A stretch of DNA of 64,000 bases, taken from positions 62,001-126,000 of the forward strand of contig NZ_WTVQ01000008.1 in the NCBI RefSeq assembly GCF_012910955.1, given 5' to 3'. The DNA is from Aromatoleum diolicum (GTDB lineage Bacteria > Pseudomonadota > Gammaproteobacteria > Burkholderiales > Rhodocyclaceae). The notes below the pieces were generated by a model. The model worked only from the letters and a program-made list of their open reading frames with translations, searched no databases and was not told where the DNA came from. Both the position numbers and the translations under genes were made by a program. Positions 52,743 to 62,233 of this stretch are shown here, in pieces (position 1 is the first letter of the stretch; each line of letters starts with the position of its first letter).

Positions 52743-54119
52743 TCATGCTTCCGTACTGTTTACCGTAGCACGCAGACGGCCGTTCGCGAGCTCGACCGAC
52801 ACTGCCTTACCCACATCCGTTTCTGTTGCCGACCGCAGAATGCGGCCTTCGGCATCACGCGTGATGCTGTAACCGCGTGCGAGCACCGCTTGGGGGGCCA
52901 GGTGCTGCAAGTGTGCAGACAGCGCCGCGAGCCGCTCGGTGCGCCGCTGCAGCAGGTTCTCGCCGGCCTGTCCAAGACGCCTTGCCGCCCGGGCGCAGCG
53001 CTCCATTTCGCGGCGGATGTCCGGTCGCCGCGCCTCAAGCCGCAGGCGCAACATCCGCTGCCCGGCAGTCAGGCGTTCCATGCGGCGCGCCATGGCTGCC
53101 GCGAGGCGCACCCCCAGGCGCTCGCTGCGCTCCTGCGCCTGCGCCAGCCGCTCGCGCGGATGGACGAGTCGCAGCGCCGCGCGGTCGAGCCGCTGGGCGA
53201 GCGTGTGCATGCGCCGCTGCATTGTCCCCGACAGCGTCTGTTCGAGCATGGCAAGGCGCCCGCGCGCAGCGTGATAGCCGGCACTCGCCAGCTCCGCCGC
53301 GCCGGTCGGCGTCGCGGCACGCACATCCGCGGCAAAATCGGCAATCGTGAAATCCGTCTCGTGCCCGACGCCGCTCACCACGGGCACCTCGCACGCACGG
53401 ATCGCCCGTGCCAGCGTTTCGTCGTTGAATGCCCACAGATCCTCGATGCTGCCGCCGCCGCGGACCACCAGCAGCAGATCGATACCATCTTCCAAGGCGC
53501 GCTCCGATGCCTTGCGCACCGTATTGGCCAGTCTCACTCCCGCGCCCTCGCCCTGGACCGGGGCAGGGTAGAGCACCACTTCCATATGCGGCGCACGGCG
53601 CCGCAGCGCCGCCAGCACGTCCTGCCATGCCGCCGCCGCCGGCGAGGTGACGACGCCGATACGCCGCGGGTAATGCGGCAACTCGCGCTTGAGTGCCGCA
53701 TCGAACAGTCCCTCGCCAGCGAGTTTCTCCTTCAGGCGCAGGAAGGTCTCGAACAGGTTCCCCTGTCCCGTCTGACGCAGCGCCTCGATGCCGAGCTGGA
53801 AGTCACCTCGCGCCTCATACAATGTGACCAGCGCGCGTGCATCCACCCGCATGCCGTTTTCGAGGCGAAAAGGCAGCAACTGGGCGCGATTGCGCCACAT
53901 CGTGCAGCGAACCTGCGCCTGCGCATCTTTCAGCGTGAAATACAGATGGCCCGACGGCGCGCGTGTCAGGTTGGAGATTTCACCGCTCACCCACAGCAGC
54001 GGGAAGCGTGCCTCCAGCGTTTCGCGAGCCAGCCGGTTGAGGGTCGACACACTCAGGATGCGATCCTGGTCGCGCCCGTTGTTCATGCCGTCCAAACTCG
54101 TGGAAAGATCGTTTTGCAT
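52743..54119 (-). CDS. xseA: Exodeoxyribonuclease VII large subunit
   Basis: 458 residues. An N-terminal OB fold (LLWVSGEISNLTRAPSGHLYFTLKD near residue 40) binds single-stranded DNA; the catalytic domain contains RIGVVTSPAAAAWQDVLAAL near 151, DLLLVVRGGGSIEDLWAFNDE near 204 and PVVSGVGHETDFTIADFAAD near 235; a long Arg-rich coiled coil follows and the C-terminus has VLARGYSITRD. It degrades ssDNA with XseB. ATG 54119 gives the family length; another ATG lies 33 bases downstream. No strong ribosome-binding site is visible. Divergent from exbB. Confidence 0.95.
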   Translation of the reverse strand: MQNDLSTSLDGMNNGRDQDRILSVSTLNRLARETLEARFPLLWVSGEISNLTRAPSGHLYFTLKDAQAQVRCTMWRNRAQLLPFRLENGMRVDARALVTLYEARGDFQLGIEALRQTGQGNLFETFLRLKEKLAGEGLFDAALKRELPHYPRRIGVVTSPAAAAWQDVLAALRRRAPHMEVVLYPAPVQGEGAGVRLANTVRKASERALEDGIDLLLVVRGGGSIEDLWAFNDETLARAIRACEVPVVSGVGHETDFTIADFAADVRAATPTGAAELASAGYHAARGRLAMLEQTLSGTMQRRMHTLAQRLDRAALRLVHPRERLAQAQERSERLGVRLAAAMARRMERLTAGQRMLRLRLEARRPDIRREMERCARAARRLGQAGENLLQRRTERLAALSAHLQHLAPQAVLARGYSITRDAEGRILRSATETDVGKAVSVELANGRLRATVNSTEA

Positions 54120-54423
54120 GGCGCGGATTGTAGCGGAATCCACAAGCACGACGGCTTGTCAATGCCGTCCTCAAAAAACCTTTCAATTCAAGCTTGTATT
54201 TATAAGTGTTTGTTTTTAAGTGAATATTTTGTTGCACAATTTTTCAGCAAAGTGACAAAAGGCTTGTGGCGACAGACCTTTCGGACACTCCCGGCGAAGA
54301 ATCCACAAACTTATCCACAGCTTTTGTGGATTCTTGTGCCGGGCGATGACATGGGACTGCGCTCTTGCCCTGCAGGCCCCCGGGCGTTAAAGTTCCGCCT
54401 TTGCCTTTGCGGAGTTTCATCGC
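54120..54423. promoter_or_regulatory. Divergent xseA/exbB intergenic region, AT-rich
   Basis: 304 bp. The part at 54168-54250 is unusually AT-rich for this genome (runs such as TTTATAAGTGTTTGTTTTTAAG). To its right is a long hairpin with a DnaA box (54290-54343). Promoters of xseA (minus) and the exbB operon (plus) should be here; no clear -35/-10 pair stands out. Confidence 0.6.
54290..54343. promoter_or_regulatory. Long hairpin carrying a consensus DnaA box
   Basis: AAGAATCCACAA (54297-54308) and TTGTGGATTCTT (54324-54335) form a perfect 12-bp stem, extended by CCCGGC (54290-54295) / GCCGGG (54338-54343) after a small interior mismatch. The 15-base loop contains TTATCCACA (54311-54319), a perfect DnaA box. 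The stem arms themselves contain 7-of-9 matches to the box (GAATCCACA and, inverted, TGTGGATTC). Confidence 0.6.
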
Positions 54424-55032
54424 GTGTTTGCGCTCATCCAGGCCTCGGGTTGGACGATCTGGCCTCTGTTGCTGGCATCCGTCATTGCGGTGGCCCTTAT
54501 CATCGAACGTCTGGTGACGCTGCGCAGATCCAAGGTCGTACCGTCGAGCTTGCTCGACAAGATTGTGGTCGATCTTCGCCAGAAGGGCGTGTCCGCAGAG
54601 ATGGCAAATCGCGTCGAGGCCCATTCGCCGCTCGGTCGCGTGCTGGCCGCCGGCTTGCGCAATGTCAACAGTTCGCGCGAGGTGATGAAGGAGTCGATCG
54701 AGGAAACCGGTCGCGCCGTGACGCACGAACTGGAGCGCTTCCTCACGACGCTTGGCACGATCGCATCGATCAGCCCACTGATGGGGCTGTTCGGCACCAT
54801 CGTCGGCATGATCGACATTTTCGCGTCGCAGGGTGCGGGCGGCGTCACCAACCCTCAACTGCTCTCACAGGGTATCTCGATCGCACTCAACAACACCGGC
54901 CTGGGGCTGATCATCGCGATCCCTGCCACCATTTTCTGGCGCCATTTCCGCGCGCTCGTCGACAGCTTTGTCATCGACATGGAGCAACAGGCGATCAAGC
55001 TGGTTGAAGTGGTTCATGGCGAACGCCGCTGA
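54424..55032 (+). CDS. exbB: ExbB/TolQ-type proton channel protein
   Basis: 202 residues with three membrane segments: ~10-30 (TIWPLLLASVIAVALIIERL), ~110-130 (FLTTLGTIASISPLMGLFGTIVGMIDIF) and ~150-170 (GISIALNNTGLGLIIAIPATIF). It forms the proton channel that energises TonB- or Tol-dependent processes with ExbD. The start is GTG at 54424, where the family N-terminus begins (MFALIQASGW); GGAG is 9-10 bases upstream. exbD follows after 12 bases. Confidence 0.92.
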   Translation: MFALIQASGWTIWPLLLASVIAVALIIERLVTLRRSKVVPSSLLDKIVVDLRQKGVSAEMANRVEAHSPLGRVLAAGLRNVNSSREVMKESIEETGRAVTHELERFLTTLGTIASISPLMGLFGTIVGMIDIFASQGAGGVTNPQLLSQGISIALNNTGLGLIIAIPATIFWRHFRALVDSFVIDMEQQAIKLVEVVHGERR

Positions 55033-55044
55033 TCGGGTGTGAGA

Positions 55045-55473
55045 ATGAATTTCCAGCGCGGCAGGCGTGAGGAGGCACCGGAGATCAACCTGATCCCGCT
55101 CATCGACATCATGCTGGTCCTGATCATCTTTCTGGTGCTCACGACCACTTTTTCGAAAGTGTCCGGCCTCGAGATCAACCTTCCGACTGCTGATTCCGAG
55201 GCGGCGCCGGACAGCGCGCCCGCCGAGATCGTTGTCGCGGTGAATGCTGCCGGTGACGTCCTCGTCAATCGGCAGCCCGCCGGTGGCAAGGACATCAACG
55301 CGATCGCCGCCGCACTCGGTCGCGCAGTGCCTGCGGGCGGAGGCGAACCGCCGGTCGTGGTGATCAACGCTGACGCCAAGGCCGCGCATCAAAGCGTAAT
55401 TGACGTGATGCAGGCGGCTCAGCGTGCCGGTCTGGGGCATATCACTTTCGCCATTCAGGCGCAGTCCCCCTGA
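55045..55473 (+). CDS. exbD: ExbD/TolR-type biopolymer transport protein
   Basis: 142 residues. A single N-terminal membrane segment, INLIPLIDIMLVLIIFLVL, holds the essential Asp21; the periplasmic domain follows (EIVVAVNAAGDVLVN, VVVINADAKAAHQSVIDVM). Partner of ExbB. A GTG two codons earlier (55039) is an alternative start. It precedes lpxK by 44 bp. Confidence 0.93.
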   Translation: MNFQRGRREEAPEINLIPLIDIMLVLIIFLVLTTTFSKVSGLEINLPTADSEAAPDSAPAEIVVAVNAAGDVLVNRQPAGGKDINAIAAALGRAVPAGGGEPPVVVINADAKAAHQSVIDVMQAAQRAGLGHITFAIQAQSP

Positions 55474-55517
55474 GGCGCCTCGCCTTGGGGCAAGAATTTC
55501 GTCGCCGGCGCTGAGTG

Positions 55518-56531
55518 ATGCCGCACAAGGCGCCTGCGTTCTGGCAGTCACCCTCCCTCTTCGCTGTCCTGCTGCTGCCGCTGTCCGGGGTGTTCGCCCT
55601 GTTGAGCGGCTTGCGCCGTCTGCTGTTTCGCCTGGGGGTGCTGCGTGCTGTGCGTCTGCCGGTGCCGGTGCTGGTCGTCGGCAATATTGCCGTCGGCGGC
55701 AGCGGCAAGACGCCGGTGGTCGAATGGCTGATCGGGTGTCTGCGTGCTGCCGGATTTACGCCGGGCATCGTCAGCCGCGGCTATGGCGGCCGTGTCACTG
55801 GCGTTGCGGTCGTGCCGCCGGATGGTGATCCGGAAATTTTCGGAGACGAACCGGTATTGCTCGCCCGCCTTGTCGCCTGTCCCGTTGCAGTGGGGGCGGA
55901 TCGCCCGGCCGCGGCGCGGGCCTTGCTGGACGCGCATCCCGGCTGCGATGTGATCGTCTCCGACGATGGTTTGCAGCACTATCGCCTTGCGCGCGACGTC
56001 GAAGTGGCGGTCGTCGATGAAAATACCCTTGGCAATCGCTGGCTCCTGCCAGCTGGACCGCTGCGCGAGGGGCTCGCCCGCTTGTGCGCCGTGGACGCAG
56101 TGCTCGCCCACGGTGAACTCTCGCCAGCGATGGCTCGGCAGCTCGGCGGCTGTCCAGTGTTCGCGATGCGTCTTGAAGGCGCAACGTTTGTCGCGCTCCG
56201 GCGCGGTGGCGAGCGCTGCGGCGCCGACGCCTTTCGCGGGCGTCGCGTGCATGCCGTCGCTGGCATCGGACGTCCGGAACGTTTTTTCGCTCAATTGGAG
56301 CGGATGGGGCTGGACGTGATCCCGCACCCGTTTCCCGATCACCATCATTTCACCGCATCCGATCTTGATTTCGCTCCCGGCGAACCGAAGATCCTCACCA
56401 GCAAGGATGCGGTAAAATGCACAGCTTTCGCGCCCGCCGACACTTGGGAATTCCCGGTCACGGCACATATCGCCGCGGGCGCCGCCGAACACATCCTGGA
56501 GAAACTGAGGCATGGACGCCAGACTGCTTGA
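55518..56531 (+). CDS. lpxK: Tetraacyldisaccharide 4'-kinase
   Basis: 337 residues. It phosphorylates the 4' position of the lipid A disaccharide precursor at the inner membrane. An N-terminal hydrophobic helix ([20 protein letters not shown], residues ~13-33) anchors it; the Walker A motif is [18 protein letters not shown] near 55; [37 protein letters not shown] and [10 protein letters not shown] are LpxK motifs. ATG 55518 follows GTG 55515; either could start. The end overlaps the next gene by 20 bases. Confidence 0.95.
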   Translation: MPHKAPAFWQSPSLFAVLLLPLSGVFALLSGLRRLLFRLGVLRAVRLPVPVLVVGNIAVGGSGKTPVVEWLIGCLRAAGFTPGIVSRGYGGRVTGVAVVPPDGDPEIFGDEPVLLARLVACPVAVGADRPAAARALLDAHPGCDVIVSDDGLQHYRLARDVEVAVVDENTLGNRWLLPAGPLREGLARLCAVDAVLAHGELSPAMARQLGGCPVFAMRLEGATFVALRRGGERCGADAFRGRRVHAVAGIGRPERFFAQLERMGLDVIPHPFPDHHHFTASDLDFAPGEPKILTSKDAVKCTAFAPADTWEFPVTAHIAAGAAEHILEKLRHGRQTA

Positions 56532-56703
56532 AATCCTCGTGTGCCCCATCTGCAAGGGCCCCCTCGACTTCGTCAAGGACAAGCACGAGCTGGTCTGCAA
56601 GGCTGACCGTCTCGGCTTTCCGATCCGCGACGGCATCCCGGTGATGCTTGAAGAAGAAGCGCGCCAGCTCGGCGCCGAAGAAGTCGACGCCCTGCGCCGC
56701 TGA
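56512..56703 (+). CDS. ycaR: Trm112/YcaR family small protein
   Basis: 63 residues, [20 protein letters not shown]; CPxC near residues 11-14 begins a zinc-ribbon-like Trm112 fold, although the second CxxC is reduced to a single Cys29 ([21 protein letters not shown]). Small Trm112-like proteins occur between lpxK and kdsB in many proteobacteria; the function in bacteria is uncertain. It overlaps lpxK by 20 bases and is 2 bases before kdsB, so expression is coupled. Confidence 0.92.
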   Translation: MDARLLEILVCPICKGPLDFVKDKHELVCKADRLGFPIRDGIPVMLEEEARQLGAEEVDALRR

Positions 56704-56705
56704 AG

Positions 56706-57482
56706 ATGGCCGGCTTTCACGTCGTCATCCCGGCGCGCTACGCCTCGACACGTCTACCGGGCAAGCCGCTGGCCGATATCGGCGGCAAGCCGATGGTCGT
56801 GCGCGTCCTCGAACGGGCGCGCAAAGCCGGTGCTGCGTCAGTGTGGGTCGCCACTGATCACGCCTCCGTACTAGATGCCGTAAAGGCTGCCGGTGGCGAT
56901 GCGCTGATGACGCGCGCCGACCATGCCAGCGGCACCGACCGACTCGCCGAAGTGGTTGACGCCCTCGGCTGGAGCGCCGACGACATCGTCGTCAACGTGC
57001 AGGGCGACGAGCCGCTGATCGAGCCCGCATTGATCGCCGCGGTCGCCCGTGCGCTGGCCGACACGCCGGACGCCGCGATCGCCACCGCGGCGCATCCGCT
57101 TGGCGACGCAGCGGAGTTCTTCAATCCCAACGTCGTCAAGGTCGTGTGCGATGCGCGCGACCACGCCCTGTATTTCTCACGTGCGCCGATCCCGTGGGCG
57201 CGCGACGCGTTTGCCGCGAGTCGCGAGGCGGTTCCCGCCGGTTTGCCGGTGCAGCGGCACGTCGGCATCTACGCCTACCGCGCCGCCTTCCTGCGACGCT
57301 ACGCCGGACTCGCGCCATCACCATTGGAGCACTGGGAGGCGCTCGAACAGCTGCGCGCGCTCTGGCACGGTTACCGGATCCGTGTGTTGTCGGTGGCAGA
57401 GGCGCCCGCCGCGGGTGTCGATACGCCCGAAGATCTGGAACGCGTAAGGGCGGTGTTTGACCGGGCGGGTCGAGTCGAGTAA
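56706..57482 (+). CDS. kdsB: 3-deoxy-manno-octulosonate cytidylyltransferase
   Basis: 258 residues. It activates Kdo as CMP-Kdo for lipopolysaccharide core synthesis. The nucleotide-binding start [39 protein letters not shown] near 99 and [15 protein letters not shown] near 185 are KdsB motifs. Two bases after ycaR; together with lpxK this is an LPS block. Confidence 0.96.
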   Translation: MAGFHVVIPARYASTRLPGKPLADIGGKPMVVRVLERARKAGAASVWVATDHASVLDAVKAAGGDALMTRADHASGTDRLAEVVDALGWSADDIVVNVQGDEPLIEPALIAAVARALADTPDAAIATAAHPLGDAAEFFNPNVVKVVCDARDHALYFSRAPIPWARDAFAASREAVPAGLPVQRHVGIYAYRAAFLRRYAGLAPSPLEHWEALEQLRALWHGYRIRVLSVAEAPAAGVDTPEDLERVRAVFDRAGRVE

Positions 57483-57551
57483 GTTTCGGGCTTCATTTTT
57501 CACATAACGATGCGGCCGTGGCGATGCGCCGCATGACAGGGAGGATGGTAA

Positions 57552-58205
<654 letters not shown>

Positions 58206-58225
58206 GCAGGAATTTTCACCTTCAG

Positions 58226-58272
58226 CGCGGCGAGCGGCGGGATTCATCCCGTTCCCTCGCCGCGTTTGTTTT
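58226..58272 (+). terminator. Rho-independent terminator after adk
   Basis: CGCGGCGAG (58226-58234) pairs with CTCGCCGCG (58256-58264); the loop contains a nested CGGGA/TCCCG stem; TTTGTTTT follows. It is 20 bp after the adk stop. Confidence 0.8.
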
Positions 58273-58290
58273 GCTCAGTGCGCAGGCCCG

Positions 58291-59547
58291 ATGAAGAAAG
58301 CCAATCTCCTCTATGCTCAGTCGGGCGGCGTCACTGCCGTCATCAACGCCACTGCCGCGGCAGTGATCGAGGCTGCACGCGCGCGGCCGGACGCTGTCGG
58401 CACGGTGCTCGCAGCGCGCCACGGCATTCTCGGCGCGCTTGCTGAGGATCTGATAGATACGGCTGTGCTTGGGCCGGCCGACCTGCGTGCGCTTGCCTGT
58501 ACTCCTGGCGGTGCCTTCGGTTCCTGCCGTTTCGACCTCGATCCCCCCGAGGTCAATCCTGCCCAGTACGATCGCCTGTTCGCGGTGTTTGCGGCCCACG
58601 ACATCGGCTATTTTCTCTACAACGGCGGCAATGGTTCGATGGATACCGTTGCCAAAATCTCGCGTGCCGCCGGCCAGCGCGGCTATCCGGTGGTGAGCGT
58701 TGGTGTGCCCAAGACGGTGGACAACGATCTAGAAGGCACCGATTGCTCGCCCGGCTTCGGTTCTGCCGCGAAGTATGCCGCCACCGCGATGCTCGAAGCC
58801 GGGCTTGATCTTGCCGCAATGGCCAGCCGCAGCGGTCGCGCCTTCGTGCTGGAAGTCATGGGGCGCAACGCCGGCTGGATTGCCGCCGCCACCGCGCTTG
58901 CTGCGCGTAATCCCGACGAGCCGCCGCACATAATCCTGATGCCCGAAGTGCCATTCGACGACGAGGTATTCCTCGCTGCGGTCGAAGACACCGTGCGGCG
59001 CCTCGGCTACTGTGCGGTCACCGTCTCCGAAGGTATTCGCCGCGCCGATGGCACCTTGCTGATGGAGCAGGAGCACGACGTCAAGGGGCACATTCAGCTC
59101 GGCGGGGCAGGGCAGTGCATTGCCCGCCTGATCCACACCCGGTTTGGCTACAAGCACCACTGGGCCATTCCCGACTACCTCCAGCGTGCCGCGGGGCATC
59201 TGGTATCGGCCACCGATCACGCGCACGCGCGCGCCGTGGGGCAGGCCGCCGTCGATGCCGCGCTGGTCGGGCACGACTGCGTCATGCCGGCGATCCGGCG
59301 CCTGTCGGACGAACCCTATCGCTGGGAGGTCGTACCGGTCGACGTCGCAGCGATCGCCAATCTCGAACGTCGGTTGCCCGCGCGGTACATCCGCGCCGAC
59401 GGCCTCCACGTCACCGATGCCGCGCGCACTTACCTGCGGCCGCTGATCGAGGGAGAAGTGTTCCCGGCGTTTGCCGGCGGCGTACCGGATTACCCGCGCT
59501 TCGCCATGCCCGGCATTGCGTGCAGGCTGCCGCCATATCGTCCCTGA
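58291..59547 (+). CDS. pfp: 6-phosphofructokinase with mixed ATP/PPi signature
   Basis: 418 residues, similar to pyrophosphate-type fructose-6-phosphate kinases (LYAQSGGVTAVINA near 7, VLEVMGRNAGWIAAA near 185, VTVSEGIRRADG near 252). Two residues fix the phosphoryl donor in this family: the position equivalent to E. coli Gly104 is Gly115 here (GGNGSMDT, ATP-like), whereas the one equivalent to Gly124 is Lys141 (PKTVDND, PPi-like). Asn114 replaces the Asp103 equivalent. This combination occurs in some long PFK clades thought to use ATP, so the donor is uncertain. It has its own position after the adk terminator; the peptidase gene follows after 29 bp. Confidence 0.88.
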   Translation: MKKANLLYAQSGGVTAVINATAAAVIEAARARPDAVGTVLAARHGILGALAEDLIDTAVLGPADLRALACTPGGAFGSCRFDLDPPEVNPAQYDRLFAVFAAHDIGYFLYNGGNGSMDTVAKISRAAGQRGYPVVSVGVPKTVDNDLEGTDCSPGFGSAAKYAATAMLEAGLDLAAMASRSGRAFVLEVMGRNAGWIAAATALAARNPDEPPHIILMPEVPFDDEVFLAAVEDTVRRLGYCAVTVSEGIRRADGTLLMEQEHDVKGHIQLGGAGQCIARLIHTRFGYKHHWAIPDYLQRAAGHLVSATDHAHARAVGQAAVDAALVGHDCVMPAIRRLSDEPYRWEVVPVDVAAIANLERRLPARYIRADGLHVTDAARTYLRPLIEGEVFPAFAGGVPDYPRFAMPGIACRLPPYRP

Positions 59548-59576
59548 CCCACTTTTTCGAGTGAGGATACAAAATC

Positions 59577-60311
59577 GTGCCGACCATGAAAATCATCTCG
59601 TTCAAGGCCATGTTGCTGGCCGCCTGTCTCTCCCTCCCGTGCGGGGCGGCAATCGGTCGGACGCTGCCGCTTCCAGCCGGTCTCGTCAGCCTCGGCAGCG
59701 AGCAAGGCGCACACCTTCTGCTCGACAGCGAGGCGCGGCAGGCGTACTGGCCCCTCAGCCTGCAGTTCGTGACGCAAAAAACGCAAACATATTGCGGTGT
59801 CGCGACGATCGTGATGGTGCTCAATGCACTCGAGGTTCCCGCGCCGACGGCCCCGGGCATCGAGCCGTTCACGGCTTTCGATCAGGACAACTTCTTCAAC
59901 GAGCGCACCGACGCGATTCTGCTGCGGCCCGTCCTGGCGAAGATCGGCATGACGCTCGATCAGATAGGCGGGCTGCTTGGCGCCTATTCGGTGAAAGCAG
60001 ACGTCCGCCATGCGGGCGACGGCGGCCTCGACGAATTCCGTACACTCGCGGTCCGCTATCTCGGTACGCCGGGCAGATACGTGATCGTCAACTACCTGCG
60101 CCGGACGATCGGCCAGGAGAGCGGAGGGCACATCTCGCCGCTTGCGGCGTATGACGCGGATACGGACCGTTTCCTGATCCTCGACGTGTCCCGCTACAAG
60201 TATCCGCCGGTATGGGTCAAGGCGGCCGACCTCTACGCGGCAATGAATACGCCGGACTCCGACAACGAGAACCGGACTAGAGGTTACGTTCTCGTAACGG
60301 CCGGCGACTGA
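59577..60311 (+). CDS. Phytochelatin synthase-like cysteine peptidase (secreted)
   Basis: 244 residues. A Lys-containing hydrophobic N-terminus (KAMLLAACLSLPCGAAIG) looks like a signal peptide, or a lipoprotein signal with Cys22. The phytochelatin synthase/papain-like domain has the triad Cys73 (QTYCGVATIVM), His185 (SGGHISPLAAYD) and Asp203 (LILDVSRYKYPPVW). Bacterial homologues of this length (half-size PCS) mainly cleave glycine from glutathione or from its conjugates rather than making long phytochelatins. GTG 59577 is preferred to ATG 59586 because GAGGA lies 9 bases before it. A gamma-glutamyltranspeptidase gene follows. Confidence 0.88.
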   Translation: MPTMKIISFKAMLLAACLSLPCGAAIGRTLPLPAGLVSLGSEQGAHLLLDSEARQAYWPLSLQFVTQKTQTYCGVATIVMVLNALEVPAPTAPGIEPFTAFDQDNFFNERTDAILLRPVLAKIGMTLDQIGGLLGAYSVKADVRHAGDGGLDEFRTLAVRYLGTPGRYVIVNYLRRTIGQESGGHISPLAAYDADTDRFLILDVSRYKYPPVWVKAADLYAAMNTPDSDNENRTRGYVLVTAGD

Positions 60312-60480
60312 GGGACCGCCGAGCCCCTGCACGGCGCCGCCGAGCCTTCCACCGCGCCGATACCGGATCCGGGCGCTGTCAGTCGTTCCGTGCCGGCCGC
60401 TCTCGCGCCGACGCAGGCGGTGTTGACCGGCTGGGCCGCGTCGACTAGGTTTTGTAGTTCTTACCGCCGAGGGAGCTCCG

Positions 60481-62232
60481 ATGAAAACCACGGGCCTTCA
60501 CGCGTGGGCGTATCTGGTGGCCTGCGTGATCGGGGGTGTCGCGCTGCTCCCTGCGCACGCACAGGCACCGGTCGAGCCCGTGTCGGCATTCGGATTCGAG
60601 CCGAAACCGGCCGTCACGGCGCAGCATGCGATCGCGGTAACTGCAAACGCCCACGCGACCGACGCCGCGCTCGCGATTCTGCGCGAGGGCGGCACTGCGG
60701 CCGATGCCGCGATCGCAGCGGCGCTCGTGCTGAACGTCGTCGAGCCGCAGTTTTCCGGCATCGGCGGCGGCGGTTTTCTGCTGCATTTCGACGCTCGCAG
60801 GGCCCGCGTGAGCGCTTGGGACGGCCGGGAAACCGCACCGATGGCGGTTGATGAGCGCCTGTTCCTGAATGTTGATGGCGAGAAAATGGCTTTCTACGAT
60901 GCCGTCGTCGGTGGCCGCTCGGTCGGTGTGCCGGGGCTGCTGCGCATGTTCGAGCAAGTACATGCCCGTCACGGGCGGCTGAGCTGGACGAGGCTCTTTG
61001 CGCCGGCGATCCGGCTCGCCGAGGACGGTTTCGCGGTTTCGCCCCTGTTGAGCGCGCTGGCCGCGCGGGACCGGTATCTCGCGCACGATCCGGCTGCGCG
61101 GGCGCTCTTTTTCGATGCGACCGGCCGGGCGCTGGCGGTCGGCACGACCCTGCGCAATCCGCAGCTCGCGGGGGTCTTGCGGCGAGTCGCGGACGAGGGG
61201 GTCGGGGCATTCTACGGCGGCGACATCGCCCGCGACTTGGTCGCGGCGGTCAACGCAGCACCGAATCCAGGGGCGCTTTCATTGAACGACCTTGCGAGTT
61301 ATCGCGCGCTTGAGCGCGCAACCCTGTGCGCGGGCTACCGGGCGCATCGGGTTTGCGGGATGCCGCCGCCCAGTTCGGGCGGGGCGACGGTGCTCGCGAT
61401 GCTCGGCATGCTCGAGCGCTTTCGGCTCGCCGAGATCGCCCCGGATTCGGCCTTTGCGGCGCATCTCTTCAGCGAAGCCGGACGCCTTGCGTTTGCCGAC
61501 CGCGATGCGTGGTACGGCGACCCCGATGCGATGACGGTGAGGCCGGATCGCCTGCTCGATCGCGCCTATCTCGCCGGGCGCGCGGGGCAGATCCGGCTGT
61601 CAGGCAGCCTCGGTCGTGCCGCGCCAGGGACCCCGGCGCAAGGGGCTGTGCGCCCGGTCACCCGGCTGAGCGCCGAGCTGCCGGCGACAACGCATCTTTC
61701 GGTCATTGATGCCGAAGGCAACGCGGTATCGCTGACGGCGTCGATCGAAGATACGTTCGGCAGCCGCCGCATGGTGCGGGGCTTCCTGCTGAACAACCAG
61801 CTCACCGATTTCTCGTTCGCTGGGACCGACGAACGCGGCCCCCACCCGAACCACGTGGGTCCCCGCAAGCGGCCGCGCAGTTCGATGGCGCCGACACTGG
61901 TCTTCGATCCGACGGGGCGCCTTTTCGCCGTCACCGGCTCGCCCGGCGGTAGCCAGATAATCAACTACGTCGCCGAGAGCCTCGTCGGCCTGATCGACTG
62001 GAAGCTGCCGCCGGACCGGCTCCTCGTCCGACCTCACGCCGGCAGCCGCAACGGACCGACCGAAGTGGAAGACAGCCCGGATGGCCGCGCGCTCGCTGTG
62101 CGGCTGACGGCATTCGGGCATGAGCCGGTGATGCGCGAACTCCCCAGCGGCCTGAGCGTGATCGTTCGCGACGGCTCGGGCTGGACCGGAGCGGCAGACC
62201 CAAGGCGCGAGGGGGTGGCTGCTGGCTACTGA
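60481..62232 (+). CDS. ggt: Gamma-glutamyltranspeptidase
   Basis: 583 residues. A signal peptide of ~28 residues (cut near AHAQA) directs it to the periplasm. The large subunit starts with AVTAQHAIAVTANAHATDAAL and LNVVEPQFSGIGGGGF; autocleavage should occur before Thr403 in ELPATTHLSVID, the N-terminal nucleophile of the small subunit; PPPSSGG and GSPGGSQIINYV are substrate-site motifs. It hydrolyses or transfers the gamma-glutamyl group of glutathione. A GAGGGAG lies before the ATG. It converges with the PEBP gene, one base apart. Confidence 0.95.
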   Translation: MKTTGLHAWAYLVACVIGGVALLPAHAQAPVEPVSAFGFEPKPAVTAQHAIAVTANAHATDAALAILREGGTAADAAIAAALVLNVVEPQFSGIGGGGFLLHFDARRARVSAWDGRETAPMAVDERLFLNVDGEKMAFYDAVVGGRSVGVPGLLRMFEQVHARHGRLSWTRLFAPAIRLAEDGFAVSPLLSALAARDRYLAHDPAARALFFDATGRALAVGTTLRNPQLAGVLRRVADEGVGAFYGGDIARDLVAAVNAAPNPGALSLNDLASYRALERATLCAGYRAHRVCGMPPPSSGGATVLAMLGMLERFRLAEIAPDSAFAAHLFSEAGRLAFADRDAWYGDPDAMTVRPDRLLDRAYLAGRAGQIRLSGSLGRAAPGTPAQGAVRPVTRLSAELPATTHLSVIDAEGNAVSLTASIEDTFGSRRMVRGFLLNNQLTDFSFAGTDERGPHPNHVGPRKRPRSSMAPTLVFDPTGRLFAVTGSPGGSQIINYVAESLVGLIDWKLPPDRLLVRPHAGSRNGPTEVEDSPDGRALAVRLTAFGHEPVMRELPSGLSVIVRDGSGWTGAADPRREGVAAGY

Positions 62233-62233
62233 T

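Noticed and set aside
60422-60450. TTGACC-N17-TAGGTT as a ggt promoter
   Set aside because: The -35 is good but the -10 matches only three of six positions; too weak to list as a feature.
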